This document shows, piece after piece, positions 10,753 through 20,666 of a stretch of DNA of 48,170 nucleotides. The notes under the pieces were generated by a model. That model did no database searches. It was not told the DNA's origin and was given only the letters and a program-made list of their open reading frames with translations. Position numbers and translations under genes: made by a program. Position 1 is the first letter of the stretch. Every line of letters begins with the position of its first letter. Origin of the DNA: an uncultured Rhodospirillales bacterium (GTDB taxonomy: Bacteria > Pseudomonadota > Alphaproteobacteria > Azospirillales > Azospirillaceae); contig CAIOBP010000128.1 of NCBI GenBank assembly GCA_903856295.1, forward strand, positions 1 to 48,170, written 5' to 3'.

Positions 10753-10827
10753 TGGTGGGCGATGACGGGATCGAACCGCCGACATTCTCGGTGTAAACGA
10801 GACGCTCTACCGCTGAGCTAATCGCCC
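10753..10827 (-). tRNA. tRNA-Val (TAC)
   Basis: Minus strand: acceptor GGGCGAT pairs with ATCGCCC, D-arm GCTCAGCGGTAGAGC, anticodon stem TCTCG/CGAGA with loop TTTACAC and anticodon TAC, T-arm GGCGGTTCGATCCCGTC. The discriminator is A and CCA is encoded at 10753-10755. Length 75 including CCA. Confidence 0.96.
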
Positions 10828-10925
10828 GTACTGGGTGGCCGCTCCGCCGGCCAGGGATCGCGCGACCACGCGCTACGATCCCAGACACCGGAGTGGCGCG
10901 CCATGCCGCCTGCCGCCGAACCCGC

Positions 10926-11198
10926 TCAGTTCAGGGAGTCGCGCAGGGTCTTGCCGGGCTTGAACTTCGGCTGCTTGGAAGCCGGAATATCAATTTCCGC
11001 ACCGGTCCGGGGATTCCGGCCCTTGGACGCCGCCCGCGCCGCGACCGCGAAGGTGCCAAAACCGACCAGACGAACCTCATCGCCCTTCTGAAGAGAGATG
11101 GTGATGCCGTCAAAGACCGCATCGACCGCCTTGGCGGCATCATTTTTCGACAAACCCGCCACGTCCGCCACGTGAGCGACAAGATCATTCTTGTTCAC
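10926..11198 (-). CDS. hup: DNA-binding protein HU
   Basis: Nucleoid protein that bends and compacts DNA as a dimer. From the GTG at 11198 (GGGGG five bases upstream) it has exactly 90 residues, starting with the classic NKNDLVAHVADVAGLSK. The DNA-binding arm is 'GFGTFAVAARAASKGRNPRT', followed by 'GAEIDIPASKQPKFKPGKTL'. Its position directly downstream of lon is the conserved alphaproteobacterial arrangement. An upstream ATG (11210) would add four residues but lacks a ribosome-binding site. HU rather than IHF is favoured by the sequence of the arm. Confidence 0.95.
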   Translation of the reverse strand: MNKNDLVAHVADVAGLSKNDAAKAVDAVFDGITISLQKGDEVRLVGFGTFAVAARAASKGRNPRTGAEIDIPASKQPKFKPGKTLRDSLN

Positions 11199-11349
11199 TA
11201 TAGCCCCCATCCAATATTCATACGCGGCGGTTCGGTTAACGCGCCCCCCCACCAGCATTGGCTGAGAGACTAAGCACAGACCGGATCAGCCGTCAATTCC
11301 CACGGAAGCGGCCGCAGGCGCGACATATCGCGGCCTTTTGCGCCCGCCC

Positions 11350-13758
11350 TCAGTGCCGGATCACCTCCTCGTGATCCGCCTCGACGGTCTTGGCCGCCAC
11401 GGCATCCAGTTCAACCGGCTCCGACCATTCGATCGGAACCAGCGGCCGGGCCAGGGCGTTGCGCAGCACGTCGTCGACAGTATTGACCGGGACGATGGTC
11501 ATGCCGCGCTTGACGTTGTCCGGAATCTCCGCAAGGTCTTTCTCATTATCCTTGGGAATCAGCACGGTCTTGAGACCGCCGCGCAGCGCCGCCAGCAACT
11601 TCTCCTTGAGACCGCCGATCGGCAACACCCGGCCGCGCAAGGTGATCTCACCGGTCATTGCCACATCCTTACGCACCGGAATGCCGGTGAGCACCGAAAC
11701 GATCGAGGTGCACATGGCCACGCCCGCCGACGGCCCGTCCTTGGGCGTCGCGCCCTCGGGCACGTGGACGTGGATGTCCTTCTTTTCGAACACCGTCGGC
11801 TTGATGCCGAACTCGGTGGCCCGCGATTTGACGTAGCTTTCCGCCGCCTGGACCGATTCCTTCATCACCTCGCCGAGCTTGCCGGTGGTGGTGATTCGCC
11901 CCTTGCCGCGCAGGGAGACCGCCTCGATCGACAGAATCTCGCCGCCGACCTCGGTCCAGGCCAAGCCGGTGGTGACCCCGACCAGATCCTGCAACTCGGC
12001 CTCGCCGAAGTGGAACCGGCGCACGCCGGCATACTTGTCAAGGTTGCGCCGGGTGATGTGGACCTTATCCAGGCCCTTCATCAGGATATCCTTGATCGCC
12101 TTGCGGGCCAGATTAGCGATTTCGCGTTCCAGATTGCGCACGCCGGCTTCCCGCGTATAGTAGCGGATGATATCGCGCAGGGCGTCGTCCGAAATGGCGA
12201 ATTCGTTCTTCTTGAGACCGTGCTGCTTGACCTGCTTGTCCAGCAGATGCCGGCGGGCGATCTCGATCTTCTCGTCCTCGGTGTAGCCCGCGACTCGGAT
12301 GATTTCCATCCGGTCGAGCAGCGGCTGGGGCATGCGCAGGGTGTTGGCGGTGCACACGAACATCACGTCGGACAGGTCGTAGTCGACCTCGAGATAATGG
12401 TCGTTGAAGGTCGCGTTCTGCTCCGGATCCAGCACCTCCAGCAGCGCCGAAGAGGGGTCGCCGCGCCAGTCGGCGCCCAGCTTGTCGACCTCGTCGAGCA
12501 GGAACAGCGGATTCGAGGCCTTGGCCTTCTTCATGCCCTGGACGACCTTGCCCGGCATCGAGCCGATATAGGTCCGGCGATGGCCGCGAATCTCGGCCTC
12601 GTCGCGCACGCCGCCCAGCGACATGCGCACGAAGTTGCGTCCGGTGGCCCGGGCGATCGACTTGCCCAGCGAGGTCTTGCCGACACCCGGCGGCCCGACC
12701 AGACAGAGGATCGGCCCCTTGACCTTGGCCATGCGGTGCTGAACCGCGAGATATTCAAGAATACGCTCCTTGACCTTCTCCAAACCGAAATGATCGGCAT
12801 TGAGAATCGTCTCGGCTTCCTTGATGTCCTTCTTGACCTTGGTGCGTTTTTTCCACGGGATGTTGAGCATCCAGTCGAGATAATTGCGAACCACCGTCGC
12901 TTCGGCCGACATCGGGCTCATGGTCCGCAGCTTCTTGAGTTCGGCCAGCGCCTTCTCGCGCGCCTCCTTCGAGAAGCGGGTCTTGTTGATCTTTTCCTCG
13001 ATCTCCGCCGATTCGTCGCGGCCGTCCTCCGATTCGCCCAGCTCCTTCTGAATCGCCTTCATCTGTTCGTTGAGGTAGTACTCGCGCTGGGTCTTTTCCA
13101 TCTGCCGCTTGACGCGGTTGCGGATGCGCTTTTCCACCTGAAGCACGCCGATCTCGCCTTCCATGAAGGCGTAGACCCGCTCCAGCCGCTCCGAGACCAC
13201 CGCGGTCTCGAGCAGCTGCTGCTTTTCCGGAATCTTGAGGGCGAGATGGGAGGCCACGGTGTCGGCGAGCTTGCCCGCCTCCTCGATCTGATTGATCGAG
13301 ACCAGCACCTCGGGCGGAATCTTTTTGTTGAGCTTGATGTACTGCTCGAACTGGGAGACCACGGCGCGCGACAGCGCCTCCAGCTCCTGGGGCTCACCGG
13401 CCTTTTCCTCGATCAGGTCGGCGGTGGCCTGGAAGAAATCCTCGTTTTCGGTGTAGCGGGTGATCACCGCGCGCTGGCCGCCCTCGACCAGCACCTTGAC
13501 CGTGCCATCGGGCAGCTTCAGCAGCTGCAACACCGTGCCCACGGTGCCGACACTGAAAATGTCGGCGGGCTGAGGATCGTCCTGCGACGCGTTCTTCTGG
13601 GTGACCAGCAGAATCTGCTTGTCGTCCTTCATCACGTCTTCGAGCGCCCGCACCGACTTTTCCCGCCCGACGAACAGCGGCACAATCATGTGCGGAAACA
13701 CGACGATGTCGCGAAGCGGCAGGACCGGATAAAGAACGCCACGAGAAACTTCGAACAT
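11350..13758 (-). CDS. lon: ATP-dependent protease La (Lon)
   Basis: Cytoplasmic hexameric AAA+ serine protease that degrades misfolded and regulatory proteins; 802 residues from the ATG at 13758 (AGAGG upstream). The N-terminal substrate domain begins '[19 protein letters not shown]'. Walker A is [15 protein letters not shown] (about 354-368) and Walker B '[11 protein letters not shown]'. The proteolytic Ser-Lys dyad is seen as '[12 protein letters not shown]' and '[14 protein letters not shown]'. It follows clpX with a 238-base gap that contains a palindromic repeat, and is followed by hup. Confidence 0.97.
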   Translation of the reverse strand: MFEVSRGVLYPVLPLRDIVVFPHMIVPLFVGREKSVRALEDVMKDDKQILLVTQKNASQDDPQPADIFSVGTVGTVLQLLKLPDGTVKVLVEGGQRAVITRYTENEDFFQATADLIEEKAGEPQELEALSRAVVSQFEQYIKLNKKIPPEVLVSINQIEEAGKLADTVASHLALKIPEKQQLLETAVVSERLERVYAFMEGEIGVLQVEKRIRNRVKRQMEKTQREYYLNEQMKAIQKELGESEDGRDESAEIEEKINKTRFSKEAREKALAELKKLRTMSPMSAEATVVRNYLDWMLNIPWKKRTKVKKDIKEAETILNADHFGLEKVKERILEYLAVQHRMAKVKGPILCLVGPPGVGKTSLGKSIARATGRNFVRMSLGGVRDEAEIRGHRRTYIGSMPGKVVQGMKKAKASNPLFLLDEVDKLGADWRGDPSSALLEVLDPEQNATFNDHYLEVDYDLSDVMFVCTANTLRMPQPLLDRMEIIRVAGYTEDEKIEIARRHLLDKQVKQHGLKKNEFAISDDALRDIIRYYTREAGVRNLEREIANLARKAIKDILMKGLDKVHITRRNLDKYAGVRRFHFGEAELQDLVGVTTGLAWTEVGGEILSIEAVSLRGKGRITTTGKLGEVMKESVQAAESYVKSRATEFGIKPTVFEKKDIHVHVPEGATPKDGPSAGVAMCTSIVSVLTGIPVRKDVAMTGEITLRGRVLPIGGLKEKLLAALRGGLKTVLIPKDNEKDLAEIPDNVKRGMTIVPVNTVDDVLRNALARPLVPIEWSEPVELDAVAAKTVEADHEEVIRH

Positions 13759-13850
13759 GAGCACACGCCTCTTGGGTGAAATGCCGCCGGCAGGGTCAAA
13801 CCTGGAAGAATGTTCCGACCGGGACTGATCGAAATACGCTCCAACTCTTG

Positions 13851-13909
13851 ACTTTAGAGCTGATTCACGCTGCGAACCGATACCGCTCCCGCGCGATCCA
13901 CTCTAAAGT
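13851..13909. repeat. 59-bp imperfect palindromic element, copy 1
   Basis: Ends in perfect 9-bp inverted arms, ACTTTAGAG (13851-13859) and CTCTAAAGT (13901-13909). The interior contains TTCACGCTGCG and CGCGATCC, which recur in a second copy at 23311-23354. It sits between clpX and lon. It resembles the short intergenic palindromic repeats scattered in alphaproteobacterial genomes; function unknown. The remainder of the 13759-13996 gap shows no gene. Confidence 0.7.
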
Positions 13910-13996
13910 GGCACACCCCCCCGGGGTCTTCAAGGGCGACCCGGGCACAAATCCGGACGCCGCCGTCCTCGTCTCCAGGGCAACCGCCCTCTGCGG

Positions 13997-15262
13997 TCAG
14001 GCGCCCGAGGAAGCCTCGCCGCGCCGGTCCGAATAAATGTAGAGCGGCTGGGTCCGCCCCTCGACGACATCCTTGTTGATCACGATCTGATCGACGCCCT
14101 GCAGGCCGGGCAATTCGAACATCGGCTCGAGCAGGATCGCCTCCATGATCGAGCGCAAGCCACGCGCGCCGGTCTTGCGGGCGATCGCCCTGTGGGCGAT
14201 GCCCTTCATGGCATCCTCGGCGAACTCGAGTCGAACGTCTTCCATCTCGAACAGGCGCTGGTATTGCTTGACCAGGGCGTTCTTCGGCTTGGTCAGAATC
14301 TCGATCAGCGCCGCCTCGTCGAGATCGGTCAGGGTGGCCACCACCGGCAACCGGCCGACGAACTCGGGAATCAGGCCGAACTTCAGCAGGTCTTCCGGCT
14401 CGCAATCGCGCAGAATCTCGCCGGTCTGGCGCTCGTCGGGGCCGCGGACGTCGGCGCCGAAGCCGATCGAGGTGCCCCGGCCGCGCTGGGCGATGATCTT
14501 CTCGAGTCCGGCGAAAGCGCCGCCGCAAATGAACAGAATGTTGGTGGTGTCGACCTGGAGGAATTCCTGCTGGGGGTGCTTGCGCCCGCCCTGGGGCGGC
14601 ACCGAGGCCACCGTGCCTTCCATGATCTTGAGCAGCGCCTGCTGCACGCCCTCGCCCGAGACGTCGCGGGTGATCGAGGGATTGTCGGACTTGCGGCTGA
14701 TCTTGTCGACCTCGTCGATGTAGACGATGCCGCGCTGCGCCCGCTCGACATTGTAGTCGGCGGCCTGGAGCAGCTTGAGAATGATGTTCTCGACATCCTC
14801 GCCGACATAGCCGGCCTCGGTCAGGGTCGTGGCGTCGGCCATGGTGAAGGGCACGTCGATGATCCGCGCCAGGGTCTGGGCCAGCAGCGTCTTGCCGCAA
14901 CCGGTCGGCCCGACCAGCAGAATGTTCGACTTGGCCAGCTCGACGTCGCTGTGCTTGTTGCCGTTGGCCAGACGCTTGTAGTGGTTATGGACCGCGACCG
15001 AAAGCACGCGCTTGGCGTGGAACTGCCCGATCACGTAATCGTCGAGAACCGCGTTGATGTCCTTGGGGGTCGGCACGCCATCGCGCGACTTCACAAGGGT
15101 GGTCTTGTTTTCCTCGCGGATAATGTCCATGCACAGCTCGACGCATTCATCACAGATGAACACGGTCGGACCGGCGATGAGCTTGCGCACTTCGTGCTGG
15201 CTCTTGCCGCAGAAGGAGCAGTAAAGCGTATTCTTCGAATCGCTGCTGCTTGATTTGCTCAT
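13997..15262 (-). CDS. clpX: ATP-dependent Clp protease ATP-binding subunit ClpX
   Basis: AAA+ unfoldase that feeds substrates to ClpP; 421 residues from the ATG at 15262 (GGAG six bases upstream). The N-terminal zinc-binding domain has [14 protein letters not shown] and, later, '[10 protein letters not shown]' (four cysteines). Walker A is GPTGCGKT (about 118-125), Walker B '[10 protein letters not shown]', and the sensor region '[18 protein letters not shown]' lies near 335. The gene follows clpP after 167 bases. Confidence 0.98.
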   Translation of the reverse strand: MSKSSSSDSKNTLYCSFCGKSQHEVRKLIAGPTVFICDECVELCMDIIREENKTTLVKSRDGVPTPKDINAVLDDYVIGQFHAKRVLSVAVHNHYKRLANGNKHSDVELAKSNILLVGPTGCGKTLLAQTLARIIDVPFTMADATTLTEAGYVGEDVENIILKLLQAADYNVERAQRGIVYIDEVDKISRKSDNPSITRDVSGEGVQQALLKIMEGTVASVPPQGGRKHPQQEFLQVDTTNILFICGGAFAGLEKIIAQRGRGTSIGFGADVRGPDERQTGEILRDCEPEDLLKFGLIPEFVGRLPVVATLTDLDEAALIEILTKPKNALVKQYQRLFEMEDVRLEFAEDAMKGIAHRAIARKTGARGLRSIMEAILLEPMFELPGLQGVDQIVINKDVVEGRTQPLYIYSDRRGEASSGA

Positions 15263-15429
15263 CTCGACTCCGTAACCCCCCGCCTGGCGCAGGGCCATCA
15301 AACACCACGAACCACCATCCCGGGCCGGCGCATGCCGATGTGCCCCAGGTGTCGTGGCGCTCAGCCATTCAACACCAATTTCACAACCCCATTCAATATC
15401 TAGTTCGCATGGGGCGCAGAAGGAGTCGG

Positions 15430-16056
15430 TCAGACATCGTTCGAAGGATTGGGCCTTTTGGCCACGACCTCATCGATGATGCCGAAGGTCTTGGCCTCTT
15501 CAGGCGACATGTAGCGGTCACGCTCCATGGTCTCCTCAATGACATCAAGGCTTTGCCCGGTGTGGGCGGCATAGATGTCGTTGAGGCGGGAGCGCAGGGT
15601 GAGGATTTCCCGGGCCTGGATCTCGATGTCCGCCGCCTGTCCCTGGGTGCCGCCCGAGGGCTGATGAACCATGATTCGGGCGTTGGGCAGGCTGAAGCGC
15701 TTGCCCGGAGCCCCGGCGGCCAGCAGCAGCGCCCCCATCGAAGCGGCCTGACCAACGCACACGGTCGAGACCTCGGGGCGGATGTACTGCATGGTGTCGT
15801 AGATCGCCAACCCCGACGTGACGATGCCCCCCGGCGAATTGATATAGAAGGCGATGTCCTTGTTGGGGTTCTCGGACTCGAGATACAGCAGCTGGGCGCA
15901 GATCAGGCTGGCGACGGCGTCGTTGACGCCGCCGATCAGGAAGATGATCCGTTCCTTCAGCAGGCGGGAATAGATATCGAAAGCCCGCTCGCCCCGGGTG
16001 GTCTGCTCGATGACCATCGGGACGAGGGCGTTCATCTGTGTCTCAAGGGAATACAT
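15430..16056 (-). CDS. clpP: ATP-dependent Clp protease proteolytic subunit ClpP
   Basis: Serine peptidase forming the 14-mer proteolytic chamber; 208 residues. The catalytic serine is in '[14 protein letters not shown]' (about 98), the histidine in '[10 protein letters not shown]' (about 123) and the downstream aspartate in the '[11 protein letters not shown]' region. The first residues, [18 protein letters not shown], match the extended alphaproteobacterial form; an internal ATG at 16035 would also give an active-length protein. It lies 37 bases after tig in the conserved tig-clpP-clpX order. Confidence 0.97.
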   Translation of the reverse strand: MYSLETQMNALVPMVIEQTTRGERAFDIYSRLLKERIIFLIGGVNDAVASLICAQLLYLESENPNKDIAFYINSPGGIVTSGLAIYDTMQYIRPEVSTVCVGQAASMGALLLAAGAPGKRFSLPNARIMVHQPSGGTQGQAADIEIQAREILTLRSRLNDIYAAHTGQSLDVIEETMERDRYMSPEEAKTFGIIDEVVAKRPNPSNDV

Positions 16057-16093
16057 ACCTGTCTACACTCCCGCCCGTGTCGGCATCTCGCGC

Positions 16094-17431
16094 TTAGACG
16101 ACTTCATCTTCATCATCCGGATCCTTGCGCAGCTCCTCGATCGAAACGACGCGGTCGGTGATCCGGACCAGTTCGAGAATGAAGTCGATGGTCTTTTCCT
16201 CATAGATCGGGGCGCGCAGCCGCTCCACCGCATCTTCGTTCTTCCGGAAGAGATCCAGGACCTCGCGCTCGTGACCCGGATAGCGCTTCGCCTCGGCGAC
16301 CAGCGCCCGGTTGAGCTCTTCCTGGGTCACCTTGATGTTGTTGCGCCGGCCGACCTCGGAGAGCAGCAGCCCCAGCCGCACCCGCCGCTCGGCGATGCTG
16401 CGGTATTCGGCCTTGACCTCCTCCTCGGGACGGGAGGCTTCCTTCTCGCCGATTCGGCCCGCCTGCTTTTCCGACTGCCACTGAGTCCACACCGCCTCGA
16501 ACTCGATGTCGACCATCGCGGCCGGCACCGGAAAGCTGTAAAGATCGGCCAGCTTATCGAGCAGCGCGCGCTTGACCCGGCGCCGGCTCATGGTGGTGTA
16601 CTCGGCGGTCAGGCGGGTGCGCGCCGAATCCTGAAGCCCCGCCAAATTCTCAAGCCCGAAGCGCTGGGCCAAGGCATCGTCGATCGCCGCCGGCACCGGA
16701 CGCCGCAGCTCCTTGACGTCGATCTCGAACACCGCGACCTTGCCGGCCAGCTCCGCCGCCTGATAATTCCCGGGGAAGCCGACCTCGAGCCGGCGATGCT
16801 CGCCGGCCTTGGCGCCGACCAGGCCAGTCTCGAAGTCGGGCAGGAAGGTCTTGCTGCCCAGCTCCAGCTCGTGGCCCTCGGCCTTCATGCCCTCATGGGC
16901 GACACCGTCGACGGTGCCGTCGAAATCGATCACCAGAATGTCGCCCTCGGCGGCGCCGCGATCCTCGGTCAGCGGCTCGCTGGACTTGGCGTAGTTCGCC
17001 AGCCCGGAGAGCATGGCCGCGATGGCGGCCTCGTCAACCTCGGTCACCGGCCGCTCCAGCTCGATGGCGCTGAAATCGCCGGGCTCGATGTCGGGCATAA
17101 CCTCGACGCTGAGGGTGAATTCCAGGTCCTTGCCGTCGACGAAGGGCGGAACCTCGAAATCCGGCTGCACCGCCGGACGCAAACCGCGCTCGGCGGTGGC
17201 CCGGCGCGCGCTCTCGTTGATCTCGTGCTCGACCACGTCCTGGAGGACGGAGGCGCGGTAGCGCTGGGCCACGACCTTGGCCGGCACCTTGCCCGGACGG
17301 AACCCCGGCAGCTTCATGGTGCGGCAAAGCTCGTCGAGCTTGACCTGGACCTTGGCGTCGATCTCCTGGGCGGCGATGACGATCTTGAATTCGCGCTTGA
17401 GGCCGTCGGCGCTGGTCTCGGTAATCTGCAT
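16094..17431 (-). CDS. tig: Trigger factor
   Basis: Ribosome-associated chaperone and peptidyl-prolyl isomerase; 445 residues, normal. The ribosome-binding domain has the signature 'LPGFRPGKVPAKVV' (about 41-54; the family G-F-R-x-G-K motif). The FKBP-like domain (about 150-245) shows 'GDILVIDFDGTVDG' and 'LPDFETGLVGAKAGEHR'. The helical C-terminal chaperone arms follow, ending in an acidic tail (DPDDEDEVV). It is the first gene of the tig-clpP-clpX group and lies just downstream of tRNA-Leu. Confidence 0.97.
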   Translation of the reverse strand: MQITETSADGLKREFKIVIAAQEIDAKVQVKLDELCRTMKLPGFRPGKVPAKVVAQRYRASVLQDVVEHEINESARRATAERGLRPAVQPDFEVPPFVDGKDLEFTLSVEVMPDIEPGDFSAIELERPVTEVDEAAIAAMLSGLANYAKSSEPLTEDRGAAEGDILVIDFDGTVDGVAHEGMKAEGHELELGSKTFLPDFETGLVGAKAGEHRRLEVGFPGNYQAAELAGKVAVFEIDVKELRRPVPAAIDDALAQRFGLENLAGLQDSARTRLTAEYTTMSRRRVKRALLDKLADLYSFPVPAAMVDIEFEAVWTQWQSEKQAGRIGEKEASRPEEEVKAEYRSIAERRVRLGLLLSEVGRRNNIKVTQEELNRALVAEAKRYPGHEREVLDLFRKNEDAVERLRAPIYEEKTIDFILELVRITDRVVSIEELRKDPDDEDEVV

Positions 17432-17528
17432 GTCGGTGAAAACCTATTCGAAGAGAAGTCCATTCCAAGCCAGTCCCGCCCCCTCCCGCGAGGAGGAGCC
17501 GGAAAGCGGCCATCTTCGGAGCCGAGGT

Positions 17529-17613
<85 letters not shown>

Positions 17614-17741
17614 GTCCCCGCCCGGCGCTGGCAGCCAGTGCACAACGCCGGTCACCCGCCGGCCGCCCGGCGCGGCAGTGTCTATAGCATATCGATTCTG
17701 CCGCAAACAGGTTAATTCGGAAAAACGCGCGCGCCGACGGC

Positions 17742-17984
17742 TCAGCTCGCCGGCCGCGGCGTGAACATCTCCCGGAACGCCAGCAGCGCCAGGGTCCGCT
17801 GGGCATCCGGCGAGCCGGTGCGCTCGTGGTGGACCAGATAGCGGACATGGGGAATGCCGGCGGAATCCCGGTACAGCGCCAGCACCTCGACGGTTTCCAT
17901 CAGCAGGCCATTGGCCATCCGCTGATAAACCTCGCCGGCAACCACCTCGGCACTCTTGCTCGCCCTCGCGGACCCGAACAACAT
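17742..17984 (-). CDS. Small hypothetical cytoplasmic protein
   Basis: Product of 80 residues from the ATG at 17984, with AAGGA nine bases upstream (a GTG two codons earlier is too close to it). No family is recognised. It is soluble, with a predicted helix ('SAEVVAGEVYQRMANGLLME'), then a strand-rich segment 'TVEVLALYRDSAGIPHVRYLVHHE' and a C-terminal helix 'DAQRTLALLAFREMF'. It stands between tRNA-Leu and nnr and has codon use like its neighbours. It could be a small conserved protein of the order, but nothing indicates its role. Confidence 0.6.
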   Translation of the reverse strand: MLFGSARASKSAEVVAGEVYQRMANGLLMETVEVLALYRDSAGIPHVRYLVHHERTGSPDAQRTLALLAFREMFTPRPAS

Positions 17985-18108
17985 CACCACTCATCCTTCG
18001 CCATAACACGCCGCAACGCCCCGCGTCCGCAGGTTGACCACCCGCCCGCTGCCAGAGACTTAGCGCCCGGCCCCCACTTCACCCATGCGTCGAAACGTCG
18101 CGATCCGG

Positions 18109-19641
18109 TCATGGGCCGGCGGCTTGGTCATATTGGTCACGCTCGAGCCGGCCGGGCCCGCGCAGCCACTTGAGCAACGGCGGCAGCGCCCCGGGCAGAT
18201 CGTCGGCGATCAGGCCCGGCCCCAGCGAGCGCGCCGCCGCGCCGTGCAGCCAGGCCGCCGCCGCCGCCGCCTCGAAGGCCGGCAGGCCCTGGGCGATCAG
18301 CCCGGCCGCCAGCCCGGCCAGGACATCGCCGGAGCCGGCGGTGGCCAGCTCGGGCGGGGCGTTGTGGTTGATCACCAACCGACCGTCGGGCGCGGCGATC
18401 ACGGTGTCGGCGCCCTTCAGCAGCACCACGGCCCCCGAACGCGCCGCCGCCGCCCGCGCCCGCGCCGGCTTTCCCGTCAGCGCCGCCTCGTCCGGAAACA
18501 GCCGCGCGACTTCACCATCATGGGGAGTCAGCAGGCAGCCGCCGTTCAGAGCCTGGAACAGCGGCTCGGGGTCAGTGGCGAAGGCGGTCAGGGCGTCGGC
18601 GTCGAGCACCGCCGGCAGTCCCGCTTTCAGCACCGTCAGCACCCGCTGCCGCAGCTCGGGCGAGACGCCGTTGCCGGGGCCGAGCAGCACGGCGTTGCGC
18701 CGGCCGCCGCCGAGCAGAGCCGCGAACGCGTCGGCGCCCTCCACCGGCTCGACCAGCAGCGCCGCCGCCGCCAGAGCGTAAACCAGCCGGGCCTCGGGCG
18801 GACAGGCGATGGTGACCATCCCGGCCCCGACCCGCAACGCCGCCAGCGCCGCCAGCCGCGCCGCCCCGGTCATGTGGCCGCCGCCGCCGATCAGCACATG
18901 GCCGCGCTGGTATTTGTGACCATCGAGGCGGGGCTCCGGCCAGTGGGACAGCCAGAGCGCCGGATGATTCGCCGCCGCCGCCGGCTGGATTTCGTCAAGC
19001 ACCGTCGCCGGAAGGCCGATCTCCACCGACTCGACCCGGCCGCACTGAGCGCGCCCCGGCAGCAGCAGATGCCCCGGCTTGCGGCGGAAGAAGGTGACGG
19101 TCAACGCCGCCCGGAACGCCCCGCCCAGCACCGCCCCGGTATCGCCATCGACGCCGCTCGGGACATCGACCGCCACCACGGTCAGCCGCCGCGCCGTCAC
19201 CGCCCTGACCACCGCCAGCGCCACGCCGTCCAGCGGCCGGGACAGGCCGGCGCCGAACAGCGCGTCGACCACCAACGGCTCGCCTTCGAGTCCCTCGCCA
19301 TCCAGCACGGCGACCAGCGGCTCGACCGGCCCGGTCCAGCGCGCCGCCGCCAGCGCCGCGTCACCCTTGAGCGCCGCGCCCTCGCCGAGCAGAAACAGCC
19401 GCACCGGCCAGCCGGCGTCGGCAAGCAGGCGCGCGGCCACGAAGCCGTCGCCGCCATTGTTGCCGGGACCGCAGAGCACCAGCAGCGGCCGCGTTTGCCA
19501 GCGTGTCCGGATCGCCACCGCCACCGCCGCCCCCGCCGCCTCCATCAGCGCGATGCCCGGCACACCGCAGGCAATGGCCAAAGCATCCGCGCGCCCCATC
19601 TCGGCCACCGTGAGCAAGGCATGGGAAAAACCAACGGTCAT
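18109..19641 (-). CDS. nnr: Bifunctional NAD(P)H-hydrate epimerase / ADP-dependent dehydratase
   Basis: Metabolite-repair enzyme that restores damaged NAD(P)HX; 510 residues with both domains. The N-terminal YjeF epimerase domain (about 1-210) contains 'LLVLCGPGNNGGDGFVAARL' and 'DVPSGVDGDTG'. The C-terminal ribokinase-like dehydratase domain (about 225-500) contains 'HVLIGGGGHMTGAARLAALA', 'LLTPHDGEVARLFP' and the nucleotide-site motif 'TAGSGDVLAGLAAGL'. It lies 15 bases downstream of the aldolase gene and is probably co-transcribed with it. Its interior is very GC-rich. Confidence 0.95.
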   Translation of the reverse strand: MTVGFSHALLTVAEMGRADALAIACGVPGIALMEAAGAAVAVAIRTRWQTRPLLVLCGPGNNGGDGFVAARLLADAGWPVRLFLLGEGAALKGDAALAAARWTGPVEPLVAVLDGEGLEGEPLVVDALFGAGLSRPLDGVALAVVRAVTARRLTVVAVDVPSGVDGDTGAVLGGAFRAALTVTFFRRKPGHLLLPGRAQCGRVESVEIGLPATVLDEIQPAAAANHPALWLSHWPEPRLDGHKYQRGHVLIGGGGHMTGAARLAALAALRVGAGMVTIACPPEARLVYALAAAALLVEPVEGADAFAALLGGGRRNAVLLGPGNGVSPELRQRVLTVLKAGLPAVLDADALTAFATDPEPLFQALNGGCLLTPHDGEVARLFPDEAALTGKPARARAAAARSGAVVLLKGADTVIAAPDGRLVINHNAPPELATAGSGDVLAGLAAGLIAQGLPAFEAAAAAAWLHGAAARSLGPGLIADDLPGALPPLLKWLRGPGRLERDQYDQAAGP

Positions 19642-19656
19642 GGCGTGAACACCAAG

Positions 19657-20472
19657 TCAGAGGGGTCTGGGGCCCAGGGGCAAGGCCCCTTGGTCGCCGA
19701 AGGCCAGGGCGCGGAACGCCGCGACCTCGGCCTGGGCGCCCCGGCGCACGAAGCTGGTGTCGCAGCCGGCGAGCACGAAGCGGCAGCCGGCTTCCAGCAA
19801 CTGGGCGGTGGTGCGCAACGGACTGGGCACGGTGCCGTAGATCAGGCCGCTGTCGAGGATCGCCCGTTCGGCGCGGTCGGTCAGCGCCCGCACCTCGGGG
19901 TCGTCGAAACGGCCGAGCTTGCCGATGCTGCCCGAGAGATCGTAGGGGCCGAGAAACAGCACGTCGATCCCCGGCACCGCCGCGATCTCGGGCACCGCCT
20001 CTACCCCGGCCGCGCTCTCGATCTGACAGATCACCAGCAGATTGCCGGCGGCGGTGTCGCGGTAGTGCTCGCCGCGCAGGCCATAATCGGAGGCGCGCAC
20101 CGAGCCATAGGCCGAGCCCCGGATGCCGACCGGCGGATAGCGGCAGGCCGCCACCGCCGCCCGCGCCTCGGCGGCCGAACTCACCGACGGCACCATCAGC
20201 CCCTCGACCCCGGCATCGAGCGCCCGCTTGATGTAAACCGCGTCGTTCCAGGGCACCCGCATCAAGGGCGAGGCGCCGCTGGCCGCCACCGCCTGCATGA
20301 TCCCGACCGCGTCGAGCAGCGAGCCCGGCCCGTGCTCATGGTCGATCATCACGCAATCGTAGCCGGCAAGGCCAACCACCTCGGCAGCGATCGGCGACGC
20401 CATGGTCAGCCAGCACCCAAGGGCGCTGCCGCCCGCCGCCAGCCGCTTTTTCACCGGATTCTCTCGGTACAC
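19657..20472 (-). CDS. HpcH/HpaI-family aldolase
   Basis: Class II, metal-dependent aldolase of 2-keto-3-deoxy sugar acids or 4-hydroxy-2-oxoacids. From the GTG at 20472 (GGGAGGG seven bases upstream) it has 271 residues. Family marks are 'GYDCVMIDHEHGP' (catalytic histidine), 'MVPSVSSAAEARAAV', 'VICQIESAAGVEAV' (metal-binding glutamate) and 'IDVLFLGPYDLSGSIG' (metal-binding aspartate). The open frame reaches upstream to 20604 but those residues do not fit the family. The exact substrate cannot be told; 2-dehydro-3-deoxy-galactarate, rhamnonate and 4-hydroxy-2-oxoheptanedioate aldolases all look like this. Confidence 0.88.
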   Translation of the reverse strand: MYRENPVKKRLAAGGSALGCWLTMASPIAAEVVGLAGYDCVMIDHEHGPGSLLDAVGIMQAVAASGASPLMRVPWNDAVYIKRALDAGVEGLMVPSVSSAAEARAAVAACRYPPVGIRGSAYGSVRASDYGLRGEHYRDTAAGNLLVICQIESAAGVEAVPEIAAVPGIDVLFLGPYDLSGSIGKLGRFDDPEVRALTDRAERAILDSGLIYGTVPSPLRTTAQLLEAGCRFVLAGCDTSFVRRGAQAEVAAFRALAFGDQGALPLGPRPL

Positions 20473-20563
20473 CGCCCTGCCCTCCCGTCTGACCACCGGG
20501 CCATGGTAGAGCCGACCGGCTCCGGTCTTCAATGCCGGCATGGAGGTCCGCACGGGCTGGCAG

Positions 20564-20590
20564 TTGCGCCCGGCGTCCCCAGGGTATAAT
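20564..20590 (+). promoter_or_regulatory. Candidate promoter of the EAL-like gene
   Basis: TTGCGC (20564-20569), 15 bases, then perfect TATAAT (20585-20590), about 75 bases before the ATG at 20667. The spacing is shorter than optimal. The 20473-20666 gap separates divergent genes and shows nothing else. Confidence 0.4.
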
Positions 20591-20666
20591 CTTGCTGTCG
20601 CCAAGCAAACCGGCCTGCGGTCGCCGCCGGCCCCGGCACAGAATGTGCCCTCGGGGGTAGACAGAC

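Noticed and set aside
10613-10888. Minus-strand frame with SSAVERLVYTENV
   Set aside because: It is translated tRNA-Val sequence and not a protein.
11338-13779. Long open frame on the plus strand opposite lon
   Set aside because: It is the antisense shadow of lon, with the R/H/D/L-rich composition typical of such frames; lon has all catalytic motifs.
18085-20589. 834-codon open frame on the plus strand opposite nnr and the aldolase gene
   Set aside because: Arginine/proline/glutamine-rich antisense frame without any domain; the minus-strand genes are clear.
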